64,000 nucleotides of DNA from Paenibacillus dendrobii. Its GTDB lineage: Bacteria; Bacillota; Bacilli; Paenibacillales; Paenibacillaceae. A program made the position numbers and the translations under genes. Location of the stretch: positions 248,001 through 312,000 of the forward strand of contig NZ_WUBI01000001.1 in the NCBI RefSeq assembly GCF_009807035.1, given 5' to 3'. Each line of letters opens with the position of its first letter. The stretch's first letter is position 1. Below, piece by piece: positions 16,987 to 25,688 of the stretch. The notes under the pieces are model-generated. The model saw nothing but the letters and a program-made list of their open reading frames with translations, searched no databases and was not told the DNA's origin.

Positions 16987-19900
16987 ATGCCAGCAAATAG
17001 CACCGCGGAGCAGATCCGCATTATTGAATACGATCCTTCCTACGCTGGAGCGGTCGCAGAGATGTGGAATCGCAGCAATGAAAGCTGGGGCGGCGGCACC
17101 AACCAAAGAACAGAGGACGGCGTCCGCCGGGAGATGGAGATTTCGTCCAATCTTCATGTGTTTCTCGCTGTTGATGGCAAGGAGGTGGTTGGGTTCTGTA
17201 GTTTCGCCCACTACCGTCATGACGAAGGAGCTTTATACGTACCACTTTTGAATGTGCGACCGGATTATCACGGATACAAGGTAGGCCGCAATCTGATTTT
17301 GAACGCCGTCCGCAAAACAGTAGAAGCAGGCTGGCCACGTCTCGATCTGTTTACCTGGGCAGGCAACACCAAGGCTGTGCCGATGTATAAGAAATGTGGT
17401 TTCTTCTGGGAAAAAAATGAAGATTACGTCCATCTGATGAACTTTATTCCAACCGTTCTGCAAACGGAAGCGCTTGCTCCTTATTTCGAGGAGCTGGATT
17501 GGTACGCAGACAGCACCCGCGAACTTCCCATCCAGCCGGATGGTCGCAGGGAGCGCGGCTTTGATTTCTTGGATTACACTTGGCAAAAGGGAGATCTCTC
17601 CTTGCGGGCGGAATTCGAGAAAACCGGGCGCGGTCTGACTGCTCTTGACACACCTGACTATGAAATTTCCACTGAAATGGACGACCACGATCTTGTGTTC
17701 GGTTTCACCTACAAGATCCGTTATCATATCAAGAATCGCTCTGCGACCGACTTGACGATTGAGATCAAAGGCCAGAACGACAAGAATATCCGTTTTGGCT
17801 TGGCTGCTGCACTAACGCTTGCTCCGGGAGAAACGATCATCGTGGAGGGCGATTTCGAGCTTGATCCTGTTCAGGAGGAGCAGAACGATAAGAAGACCCA
17901 TCCGGTTGTCATGAGCCAATGGATCATCGGTGGCAAGCGGGCTGAGTTCCGCATTGGCGTCGCCCCTAAATTTCCGCTCAAGATGAAGGCAGTGCTGCCA
18001 ACCCGGGAGCTGTATCCGGGACTTCCGGCCGAACTGTATCTGAACGTGGAGAATAATTTTGCCTCGGAAGCGGAGTTCTCTTTTGACTTGCCTGAGGATG
18101 AATTCATGGAATGGGCGGATCATGCGGTACGCTTCACGGTTCCGGCTAAGAGCAAAGCCTCAGTTCGGGTACCCTTCACCTTACGGTCTTATGGACTCTA
18201 CTCGCGGGAAGTTGAAGTGACGGCCGTTCCGGCTGGAAAGAAGGCGGTCTCCTTTACAAGCAAGCTTTCTGCCCTAATGAAAGGAACACAGGGCCGTTTT
18301 GGCGGGGAAGCCGGGGAGCAGTGGGTCATCGTGAACGGCGCATTCTCCCTCCATTTGGGCAAGCTCGACAATTCAATATGGATTGATTATCCCGGCTCCA
18401 GCCACAACTTCTGGTGGACTTATCCCAAGTTAGGCAAGCCGTTCGCAGAAGAATTCTCCAAGAAACAAGCGAAAGAAATCAAGATCTATTCGGAAGAGGA
18501 GAGCCAGGTTCTCGAAGCCCTCTACGAGTCGGAAGACTTCCCGGGCTTGGAGATCAAAACGGTGGCTAAGCTATTCGCAAACGGAATCACTGAGTTTCAT
18601 CATGAGATCTGTAATACCAGCAGCAAAGCACTGGATGAGAACGTGTATGTGCTGACGAATTTCGGTTTCTTCGGTAAGCGGCTCATCCTGCCATATCAAG
18701 GCCATTATGTGGACATGGGCGACGCATACTCCGGCGATCCGAGTCGCTGGGACAGCGCCCAGATCACGGAGAACTGGCTGTTCTGCAAAGAAGAGAACGT
18801 CACATGCGGAATATGTTGGGACCCTTCTCTGAAGCTGATTCGGCCGGAATACCCGCTCGGGCTGGAGCATAATCTTGGCCGAATACCCGCCGGAGATGTC
18901 GTGCGGACAAAGGCGACTGTGTTTGCTTTGAACACCTTCGCCAAGTGGTCGGATTTCCATTCCTTCGCCCGAAAGGAGAGGAATCCGGTCGTACCGTTGC
19001 TGGATGATCATCTTGAATTAACGCTCGGCGGCGGAAATCCGTTCGTGGCGGGGGCACTTCATGCAGAATTAATCGAAAGAAAGATGATTCCGCTTGCTGG
19101 GAGACTTGAACTGTATGTGCAAAACGATGGAGGAGCGGAGCGTGCAGCGGCAGATATCGAGCTGCAGAGGGAGCAGGATTTGAGATCCGCGGGATTTGAG
19201 CTCTCTCCTGAGGAAATGGGATCGGAGGGACACAGCGAATCCGGTAAGAAGATCCGGGTCGTTTATCACGGGGAGGATCGCGTTCAGGAGCGATCGGGGC
19301 TCTGGTTCCCTCAGAATGAAACAACCGTCGTTTGCGGAATGGAAGAAGGACCCGTTGGTTCAATATACACGGTGAGTAACGGAGTACTCTCGATAGCGGC
19401 TGCCCCTGAGTTCGGGAGCTTCGTGCATTCGCTGAAGCACCAAGGAGAGGAATGGCTGGACAGCTCCTATCCGGAAGCGGTTCCCCGTTCCTGGTGGAAT
19501 CCCTGGCACGGTGGACTTGGCGTGGGAATTACCGGCCTGGGTGGATTTAGTCGGCAGCAGGAGCCGAGAGCAGTGACTTGGGCGGAGCGGATTGATATTC
19601 ACGGCAACGTCTGGAAGGGACTGCGAATAACCACTTCCATCGAGAAGCAGGAAGCAAACCGGGGGCTCACCATTAACCAGCACTACCTTATGCTGCCTGG
19701 CGTCCCTGTGCTCAGTGTGCTGCATTCGGTGACCAACGAAAGTGGAATGGTTCTGCCGCAGTATTCGCTATCGGAGAATAGTTACTTCAAGCCATCACCA
19801 GTCTTTTCCGAAGGGTGGATGGAGTTCCCCGAGGAAGGCAAGTTCCCTATGGGTAAGGTCGAAGCTCATCTTGATTCCAAAGGGCTTATACGAATCGGTG

Positions 19901-20157
19901 CGGCTTCGCGTAAGGACATGCTGCATATCGTGAATCGTTATCCCAATCAGAAGGCTTCGGCTTATGTGAACAATAAGGTGTTCTCTTACGGCGTGAATCA
20001 CCATCTTCCACTTCTGAATGGAGAAACCGCTTGGACACAGCCGACCTTTCTCATATTGGGAGAAATCGCTCTGGATCCAGAGGATGTCCGTGGCCTTCTG
20101 AAGCTGACTTTTGATAGTTCTACAGACGAAAAGGAGAGCACAAATGCCGATCATTGA
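16987..20157 (+). CDS. GNAT acetyltransferase fused to a very large beta-sandwich/mutarotase-like region
   Basis: The 1056-residue protein begins with a GNAT domain (about 9-165): VRREME, VFLAVDGKEVVGFCSF, the acetyl-CoA loop RPDYHGYKVGRNLI and NTKAVPMYKKCGFFW. The remaining 890 residues look like Ig-like beta domains (YPGLPAELYLNVENNFASEA; PAKSKASVRVPFTL) and a C-terminal supersandwich resembling galactose-mutarotase/glycosidase folds (GGFSRQQEPRAVTW; LPGVPVLSVLHSVTNESG). There is no signal peptide, so it should be cytoplasmic. The ATG has AAGGAGATG 8 bp upstream. The amidohydrolase gene overlaps its end by 14 bp, so the pair is translationally coupled. A role in modifying an amino sugar or glycoconjugate is inference. 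Confidence 0.7.
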   Translation: MPANSTAEQIRIIEYDPSYAGAVAEMWNRSNESWGGGTNQRTEDGVRREMEISSNLHVFLAVDGKEVVGFCSFAHYRHDEGALYVPLLNVRPDYHGYKVGRNLILNAVRKTVEAGWPRLDLFTWAGNTKAVPMYKKCGFFWEKNEDYVHLMNFIPTVLQTEALAPYFEELDWYADSTRELPIQPDGRRERGFDFLDYTWQKGDLSLRAEFEKTGRGLTALDTPDYEISTEMDDHDLVFGFTYKIRYHIKNRSATDLTIEIKGQNDKNIRFGLAAALTLAPGETIIVEGDFELDPVQEEQNDKKTHPVVMSQWIIGGKRAEFRIGVAPKFPLKMKAVLPTRELYPGLPAELYLNVENNFASEAEFSFDLPEDEFMEWADHAVRFTVPAKSKASVRVPFTLRSYGLYSREVEVTAVPAGKKAVSFTSKLSALMKGTQGRFGGEAGEQWVIVNGAFSLHLGKLDNSIWIDYPGSSHNFWWTYPKLGKPFAEEFSKKQAKEIKIYSEEESQVLEALYESEDFPGLEIKTVAKLFANGITEFHHEICNTSSKALDENVYVLTNFGFFGKRLILPYQGHYVDMGDAYSGDPSRWDSAQITENWLFCKEENVTCGICWDPSLKLIRPEYPLGLEHNLGRIPAGDVVRTKATVFALNTFAKWSDFHSFARKERNPVVPLLDDHLELTLGGGNPFVAGALHAELIERKMIPLAGRLELYVQNDGGAERAAADIELQREQDLRSAGFELSPEEMGSEGHSESGKKIRVVYHGEDRVQERSGLWFPQNETTVVCGMEEGPVGSIYTVSNGVLSIAAAPEFGSFVHSLKHQGEEWLDSSYPEAVPRSWWNPWHGGLGVGITGLGGFSRQQEPRAVTWAERIDIHGNVWKGLRITTSIEKQEANRGLTINQHYLMLPGVPVLSVLHSVTNESGMVLPQYSLSENSYFKPSPVFSEGWMEFPEEGKFPMGKVEAHLDSKGLIRIGAASRKDMLHIVNRYPNQKASAYVNNKVFSYGVNHHLPLLNGETAWTQPTFLILGEIALDPEDVRGLLKLTFDSSTDEKESTNADH

Positions 20158-21019
20158 TATTCACATTCATCTGTCGGATATCGACAGCTTTCATCAAACA
20201 GCGGTGGATCTGTCCAAAGTCGATTACACGGCCGCTGGCCTTCAAGCGGAGTTTGACAAGAACGATGTTGTTCTCGGCATTGGAATGGGGGTCACAGAGC
20301 AGACGAAGGGAGCCTTTCCCGACTCTACCTCTCCCAATCCGATGGGACTGAACTTGGAAGACCGTGTTCCGCCGTTCTTAATGGAATGCGTAGGCATCAA
20401 TCCGAACAGGCTCGACGGGAAGCACGCCTTGGAGGAATTAGACCGAATCGAAGCGAGGCTGCAAGCACCCGAGGTAGCGGGAATTAAGTTATATGCCGGT
20501 TACTATCATCATTACGTCTATGACAAAATCTATACACCGATCTATGAGTTGGCTGCCAAGTACAATGTTCCCGTGGTCATTCATACCGGCGATACGTATT
20601 CGATGAATGGATTGCTCAAGTATGCGCATCCTCTCACCGTGGATGAATTAGCCTACCAGCAGCGCGGTGTAAACTTTATGATCTGTCATCTGGGCGATCC
20701 TTGGGTGATGGATGCTGCCGAAGTGGTGGCCAAGAATCCGAACGTCTATGCCGATTTGTCCGGTCTCGTCGTCGGCGATCGGCCCCATTTTGAGAGGTTC
20801 ATGAACGAACCCCTATTCATGGACCATTTTCGCCGGGCGCTGGTGTATTCCGATCATTACGAGAAAATGTTGTTCGGAACGGATTGGCCGCTCGCGCCAA
20901 TTGACCTGTATGCGGAATTCGTCCGCAGACTTGTGCCTGAACAGCATCATGAGAAAGTATTTTACGAGAATGCCTTTGGACTCTTTCCGCGCATCCAGCA
21001 GCGGATTGCGGCGCTCTGA
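20144..21019 (+). CDS. amidohydrolase family (PF04909-type) TIM barrel
   Basis: A 291-residue protein starting MPIIDIHIHLSD, with the HxH metal motif at residues 7-9. VPVVIHTGDTYS, MICHLGDPWVMDAAEVV and the C-terminal LFGTDWPLAP Asp complete the typical metal-site pattern of amidohydrolase-2 enzymes (decarboxylases, lactonases, hydrolases). ATG 20144 is preferred over an upstream in-frame start because AAAGGAGAGCAC precedes it. It overlaps the GNAT fusion gene, which suggests that both act on the same compound. Substrate unknown. Confidence 0.8.
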   Translation: MPIIDIHIHLSDIDSFHQTAVDLSKVDYTAAGLQAEFDKNDVVLGIGMGVTEQTKGAFPDSTSPNPMGLNLEDRVPPFLMECVGINPNRLDGKHALEELDRIEARLQAPEVAGIKLYAGYYHHYVYDKIYTPIYELAAKYNVPVVIHTGDTYSMNGLLKYAHPLTVDELAYQQRGVNFMICHLGDPWVMDAAEVVAKNPNVYADLSGLVVGDRPHFERFMNEPLFMDHFRRALVYSDHYEKMLFGTDWPLAPIDLYAEFVRRLVPEQHHEKVFYENAFGLFPRIQQRIAAL

Positions 21020-21223
21020 GAGAGCGGGGAGAGCACAGCCAGTGCGCGATGCGCATGACAATAAGAAAGTAAGGTGGGTTTGCTCATGTCTCCGATATGA
21101 AACCGGTTAATGACAGACCCGCGGCATACATCTGCGAGCACTTTAACTGCAAGGAACCGGTGACCGTATTTGTAGTGTTACATGAAGCTTTCGCATCAGC
21201 TACGTAACTAAGCTTCATAACGC

Positions 21224-21265
21224 AAAAAAGGTAGACATCTCATCGATGTCTACCTTTTATTTTTA
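21224..21265. terminator. bidirectional terminator between convergent genes
   Basis: A perfect 14-bp stem, AAAAGGTAGACATC/GATGTCTACCTTTT, has a 5-nt loop and T-rich tails on both strands. It serves the amidohydrolase (+) and the YxcD-like gene (-). The interval 21020-21223 holds no gene; a weaker GAAGCTT/AAGCTTC dyad lies at 21184-21216. Confidence 0.85.
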
Positions 21266-21562
21266 ATACGTCTGCTGTACTTCCACATCGATCTGGGCTG
21301 TTATTTCTTCATCCAGATCGAGGGTAATCTGCTCGCGGTATGCGCGGATGTCATATTCGCTCTGCAGATAGCGCATGATGGCTTCAATCATATTGGATTC
21401 GACCAGATATTGGTTTCGGCCTTCGGCTACGACTTCTGCGGAGTAGCCTGTATCTTCGTCCCAAAAAAGTTCGACTTGAACATCCTGAGGACGAATCCGT
21501 TTGCGTTCCGCCATATGGAGACAAATCGCATTGATAATTTCATCCATGCTGAGTATCAACAT
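21263..21562 (-). CDS. DUF2653 / YxcD-like protein
   Basis: A 99-residue acidic cytosolic protein. The N-terminus MDEIINAICLHMAERKRIRP and QVELFWDEDTGYSAEV match the DUF2653 (YxcD) family. Function unknown. ATG 21562 or the internal ATG 21547 could be used; neither has a strong ribosome site. It starts 3 bp after the stop of the upstream gene, so the two are co-transcribed. Confidence 0.65.
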   Translation of the reverse strand: MLILSMDEIINAICLHMAERKRIRPQDVQVELFWDEDTGYSAEVVAEGRNQYLVESNMIEAIMRYLQSEYDIRAYREQITLDLDEEITAQIDVEVQQTY

Positions 21563-21565
21563 CGC

Positions 21566-22018
21566 TTAGTACCGTCCGTCCCGCGGATCCGGTTTGCGAC
21601 GGTTCTTATACGCCCTGATGGCTGCGATAACGAGGGATATCACGACATACACGGCAAGAAGGTTGATAATCAAGCCCAAAATGTTGCCGAATGCTCCCAT
21701 GCCTCCAAACATACCGCCGAACAGCATGCCTGCCAATCCGCCGATCATCAAACCTTTCATAAAGCTTCCGCCGCTGAAAAATCCACGTTTGGCTGTTGTG
21801 CCGGCTGTAGATTTGTTCGTGTTAGTGTTCGTCGACTTTTTGACGTTATCGGTTGTCGTCGATTTTTTCGGCGTATTGGTGAAGCCTTTGGTACCGGATC
21901 TGAAGCTGCTGCCTCCGCCGCGTCTGGCGTCTGCATTATCCGCCGGTACGGAGATGGCGAAGAAGAACGTAAATGCCATGATAATCATGATCCATTTCTT
22001 CAACGATTTGTTCATCAT
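21566..22018 (-). CDS. exported or membrane-anchored RGG/Thr-Asn-rich small protein
   Basis: The 150-residue protein has a signal-type N-terminus (about 6-28, ending PADNADA) and then ARRGGGSSFRSG. A low-complexity Thr/Asn/Lys linker follows. A Gly-rich hydrophobic region, MKGLMIGGLAGMLFGGMFGG, and a second membrane helix near the C-terminus end in a basic tail. The layout resembles Tim44-like/YxcD-partner proteins of Firmicutes. GGGAGG lies 11 bp upstream. It is co-transcribed with the DUF2653 gene. Confidence 0.65.
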   Translation of the reverse strand: MMNKSLKKWIMIIMAFTFFFAISVPADNADARRGGGSSFRSGTKGFTNTPKKSTTTDNVKKSTNTNTNKSTAGTTAKRGFFSGGSFMKGLMIGGLAGMLFGGMFGGMGAFGNILGLIINLLAVYVVISLVIAAIRAYKNRRKPDPRDGRY

Positions 22019-22192
22019 GAAGTAGAATACCTCCCGAGTATTTTGCTGGCATATTGAAGTGCCTACTATGCTTTACGTGCTTAGTATCTTAAAGTTTCAT
22101 TTTTTAATAAAAAAATATAAAATAGTTTAAATATTTTTTGCTGCGCCGCATATAGTTGCCCATATGAATTTTTTAAGTACTCATTAATCTGG

Positions 22193-22750
22193 TTACACCG
22201 ACTGTACGGGAGACTCTTTGGCCTGCTGTTCTCTCAACATGCCAAGTACCCATTTACACCAATCCTGTCCGGCAGTTGCATTAAATATTCCCTTTTGGAT
22301 GAGAATGTAATCATAGAACTCGCGATTGCCGAAACCGCGCTTTTCCTCGGGAATGTTTTGCAGCATTTTGTGGAAGGATTCGAGTCTGCGCGAAAAATAG
22401 GCCTTTCTCGATTCAACGATTTCAATCGCATTATCTCGATCGGTCATCCACATGCAAAACGTTTTCATCGACAGCTCGTCCCGCGTCACGGGGTCCGGAA
22501 GGGGCATGTACATCCATTCCTTCAATTTTCGAATACCGCTGTCCGTAATGGAGTAAATTTTCTTGTCGGGCTTTTCCGACTGCTTGATCCATAAAGAAGT
22601 AAGTAGTTCATTCTCCTCCATTTGAGCTAGGAGAGGATAAATTTGGCTGTGTTTGGCCTGCCAGAACGGCTGGATTTTCAGCATCACATCATAGCCGGAA
22701 CCAGGTTCTCTGGCCAAAAAAGCCAACAATCCGTAGGATAACGTATTCAT
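22193..22750 (-). CDS. PadR family transcriptional regulator
   Basis: A 185-residue protein starting MNTLSYGLLAFLAREPGSGY. The winged helix with SQIYPLLAQMEENELL and KIYSITDSGIRKLKEWM is the classic PadR N-terminal domain; the rest is the helical dimerisation domain with RKAYFSRRLESFHKML. ATG 22750 has GGGAG at 9 bp; the longer upstream frame has no ribosome site and overlaps the terminator at 22831. PadR proteins repress detoxification or efflux genes; the target is not evident here. Confidence 0.85.
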   Translation of the reverse strand: MNTLSYGLLAFLAREPGSGYDVMLKIQPFWQAKHSQIYPLLAQMEENELLTSLWIKQSEKPDKKIYSITDSGIRKLKEWMYMPLPDPVTRDELSMKTFCMWMTDRDNAIEIVESRKAYFSRRLESFHKMLQNIPEEKRGFGNREFYDYILIQKGIFNATAGQDWCKWVLGMLREQQAKESPVQSV

Positions 22751-22830
22751 TTGCAATGTCTCCCATACGTGATATGTTCTTTCATCAAAAAGTGTACACT
22801 TAAACTGTATGGTTTTGCAACCTGAGCAGC

Positions 22831-22863
22831 AAAAAAACACGGATACAGGTATCCGTGTTTTTG
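22831..22863 (-). terminator. Rho-independent terminator of the carbonic anhydrase gene
   Basis: AACACGGATAC...GTATCCGTGTT with A/T-run tails forms a strong symmetric hairpin 18 bp after the carbonic anhydrase stop. Confidence 0.85.
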
Positions 22864-22880
22864 CTTGTATTTGTAAAGAG

Positions 22881-23456
22881 TTATTTTTGTGAAATTTTTT
22901 CGTATCCGTCGACCACAATTTCGAGTTGGCCGCTGTTCGGATCGATGATCATGCCGTGTACAGGAACATCTGCAGGCAGCAGCGGATGCTTTTTAATGAG
23001 ATTAACGGTTCCTGTTACGCCTTCCTTGATGTTGCTGAATCCTTGCAGCCAAGAGTCCAGCTTAATACCTGAGTTGTCCAGAGTCGACAGCACTTCCTCG
23101 GACACACCGCGGTTTCTGATTTCCTGAATCATATGGTCTGCGTTCAGCGCGGCCATCCCGCAGTCAAGGTGCCCTACGACGATGACTTCATCGGCGCTAA
23201 GCTCGTACAAAGCGACAAGGATGCTGCGCATCACGCTTCCGAAAGGGTGCGATACGATGGCGCCGGCGATTTTAATGATTTTGACGTCACCGTTCTTGAG
23301 GTTCATGGCTTTGGGCAGCAATTCGACCAGACGCGTATCCATGCAGGTGATGATCACCAGCTTTTTGTCCGGAAATTTTCCGGTCAAGTATTGTTCGTAT
23401 TGTTTTTCATCAACGAATTGTCTGTTGTACTCCATAATTTCTGATAGATGGCTCAT
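22881..23456 (-). CDS. beta-class carbonic anhydrase
   Basis: The 191-residue enzyme interconverts CO2 and bicarbonate in the cytoplasm. The zinc ligands are visible as ITCMDTR (Cys-x-Asp-x-Arg, near residue 39) and VGHLDCGM (His and Cys about 60 residues later). It resembles B. subtilis YtiB-type short beta enzymes. GGTTGTGGATGC lies before the ATG. It is monocistronic with its own terminator. Confidence 0.9.
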   Translation of the reverse strand: MSHLSEIMEYNRQFVDEKQYEQYLTGKFPDKKLVIITCMDTRLVELLPKAMNLKNGDVKIIKIAGAIVSHPFGSVMRSILVALYELSADEVIVVGHLDCGMAALNADHMIQEIRNRGVSEEVLSTLDNSGIKLDSWLQGFSNIKEGVTGTVNLIKKHPLLPADVPVHGMIIDPNSGQLEIVVDGYEKISQK

Positions 23457-23490
23457 AATGCATCCACAACCTTTCTTTAATTAAGTAAAA

Positions 23491-23820
23491 TTAGTCTTCG
23501 CGCTTGTCCAGCAGTCTTATATTCTTACCGTACAGCTGACTGTCACCCGAGAGACGGAAGGAAGGATAACCTTCCTCCGAATCTAAATACAGATTCTCTT
23601 CAAAGTATACTGCATGGATCCGGTTAATCACAAAAGGAACCCCATTGCTATGTATGCTCATATCATATTCGTCCAGCTCCGGCAGTATCCACAAAGCCGG
23701 TATGCCATTGACTCCGCAGCCACAGCCCTCGGAATCAAAGACAAGCCTGACAGGCGAAGACTTTTCACCCATTTTTTGCTGCAAAAAGCGCTCTGCCCGG
23801 TCGGTTATTTGAATATTCAT
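23491..23820 (-). CDS. HesB/YqkB-like iron-sulfur cluster biosynthesis family protein
   Basis: The 109-residue protein starts MNIQITDRAERFLQQKMGEK. VRLVFDSEGCGCGVNG carries a CGC motif like that of HesB-fold proteins, and the YFEENLYLDSEEGYPSFRL segment is typical of the YqkB branch. ATG 23820 is chosen because AAAGGAG lies 11 bp upstream. It likely binds or carries Fe-S clusters, but the branch is poorly characterised. Confidence 0.75.
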   Translation of the reverse strand: MNIQITDRAERFLQQKMGEKSSPVRLVFDSEGCGCGVNGIPALWILPELDEYDMSIHSNGVPFVINRIHAVYFEENLYLDSEEGYPSFRLSGDSQLYGKNIRLLDKRED

Positions 23821-23950
23821 GCTGATTTCGGCTCCTTTGCTCAAAAATGTGGTTTGAAGACGAACGATTCGTATTAAATATTGATTATACTTTCATCAAA
23901 AAGTATCATCAAGAGGTAGGACGAAAATACGTGGCGAGGTGAATCTTGGA

Positions 23951-25468
23951 ATGAATAATGAAGTGAAAGCAAAATTGGAATCATTTATGGAACTCGTTCG
24001 CAAAATTGGAGCATATAACGAAGCCATTTCCCTGATGCATTGGGATCTGCGTACCGGGGCACCGCGCAAGGGTGTGGAGCTTCGTTCCGGCGTGATCGGT
24101 ACGCTGTCTTCGGAACAGTTCAAGCTGCAAGTGTCGGACGAAATGGGCGAGTACATATCCTTTTTTACAAACCCTGAGGTCGACAGCCAGCTCGATGAAA
24201 CAACCCGCCGCGTGGTGAAGGAATGCAAAAAGAATTATGACGAAAATAAATTGATTCCTGCGAAAAAAATCGAGGAGTTCTCGGTACTTTCCGCGCATAC
24301 ACAGACCATTTGGGAAGAAGCGAAAGCGAATAATGATTTTGCTTCCTTCGAACCGAATTTGACTAAAATCGTAGCATTGCTGAAAGAACTGATTCAATAT
24401 TGGGGTGTGAAAGGTACTTCGTATGACACGCTCCTGGATAAATTCGAACCGGATTTGACGGTAGGTAAGCTTGATGAGGTATTCGGGCGATTGCGTGATC
24501 GCTTGGTGCCATTGGTCGCAGCGATTCAGGAATCCCCGAACAAACCGGATACCACCTTCCTGGACCAAATCTTCGAAAAAGAACAACAGGAGAAAATGGG
24601 ACTCTTCATTCTAGGGCAGATGGGGTATGACTTTGATGCCGGCCGTTTGGATGAGAGCGTTCATCCGTTTGCGATTGGGCTGAATTCCGGCGATGTCCGG
24701 ATTACGACGCACTACCTCCAGGATGATGTGACCAGCGCGTTGTTCAGTTCCCTTCATGAAGGCGGACATGCTTTGTATGAGCAGAACATCAGCAAGGATC
24801 TGGCAGGCACGCCTTTGGCGTCGGGAACATCAATGGGTATTCATGAATCCCAGTCCCGCTTGTGGGAGAACATTATCGGCCGCAGCCGCGCATTCTGGGA
24901 ACGCTATTACGGAGATCTGCAAAAGCATTTCCCTCAGCAGCTTCAGAATGTTGCTTTGGAAGATTTCTACCGAGGCGTCAACCGGGTGGAAAACTCTCTC
25001 ATTCGTATTGAATCGGACGAGTTGACCTATAACCTTCACATCATTATCCGTTATGAAATCGAGAAGATGATCTTTAATGAAGGATTGGAAGTCAAAGACC
25101 TGCCGAAAGTCTGGAATGAAAAATATCAGCAATACCTTGGCGTTACGCCTCCAAACGACAGTCTGGGCGTGCTGCAGGACGTTCACTGGTCCGGGGGCGA
25201 CTTTGGATACTTTGCTTCCTATTCGCTCGGGAATATGTATGCAGCCCAAATCATGAACACCATGAGAAAAGAGCTGCCAGAGCTGGATCAATACATCCGT
25301 GAGGGCAATCTGATCCCGATTAAGGAATGGCTGACTGAGAAAATCTACCGTTTCGGAAAGAGCTTGACGCCTGCGGAGATCATTATGCATGTGACCGGCG
25401 AGGAATTGAATCCGGATTATCTGGCAGATTATCTCGAAGAGAAGTACAAAGAAATTTACAAGCTTTAA
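23951..25468 (+). CDS. M32 family metallocarboxypeptidase
   Basis: A 505-residue zinc carboxypeptidase of the Thermus/Pyrococcus carboxypeptidase 1 type, which removes C-terminal residues from peptides. The active-site helix is SSLHEGGHALYEQ (HExxH form HEGGH). Other family blocks are MHWDLRTGAPRKG near the N-terminus, GIHESQSRLWENIIGRS and VHWSGGDFGYF. ATG 23951 has GAGGTG at 9 bp; an upstream GTG (23939) is less well placed. Cytoplasmic; monocistronic. Confidence 0.92.
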   Translation: MNNEVKAKLESFMELVRKIGAYNEAISLMHWDLRTGAPRKGVELRSGVIGTLSSEQFKLQVSDEMGEYISFFTNPEVDSQLDETTRRVVKECKKNYDENKLIPAKKIEEFSVLSAHTQTIWEEAKANNDFASFEPNLTKIVALLKELIQYWGVKGTSYDTLLDKFEPDLTVGKLDEVFGRLRDRLVPLVAAIQESPNKPDTTFLDQIFEKEQQEKMGLFILGQMGYDFDAGRLDESVHPFAIGLNSGDVRITTHYLQDDVTSALFSSLHEGGHALYEQNISKDLAGTPLASGTSMGIHESQSRLWENIIGRSRAFWERYYGDLQKHFPQQLQNVALEDFYRGVNRVENSLIRIESDELTYNLHIIIRYEIEKMIFNEGLEVKDLPKVWNEKYQQYLGVTPPNDSLGVLQDVHWSGGDFGYFASYSLGNMYAAQIMNTMRKELPELDQYIREGNLIPIKEWLTEKIYRFGKSLTPAEIIMHVTGEELNPDYLADYLEEKYKEIYKL

Positions 25469-25497
25469 TCCGCTGACATCAATATAAGCAAAATAGG

Positions 25498-25556
25498 AAA
25501 GCTCCTGAGTATTTTCGGTAACGATTACGTTGCGGAATGCTTGGGGGCTTTTTTAT
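25498..25556 (+). terminator. Rho-independent terminator
   Basis: AAAGCTCCTGAG... pairs with ...CTTGGGGGCTTT around an inner GTAACG/CGTTGC stem, followed by TTTTTATTG. It ends the carboxypeptidase gene. Confidence 0.65.
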
Positions 25557-25688
25557 TGTTTTCAGAGCTTGTTTCATCCCTAAGACATCCTCTAATCCCC
25601 GCAATTTTTTCGATAACAGTTTCATTAACCCTTTCCTAGGCGGATGCATATGATGGCATATGGCTTTAATGAGGATGGAGGAAGGCAT

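Noticed and set aside
25469..25688. TPP riboswitch before the NMT1/SsuA-type importer
   Set aside because: No CUGAGA-type thi-box core was found; only a terminator hairpin is present, so thiamine-precursor uptake is not favoured.
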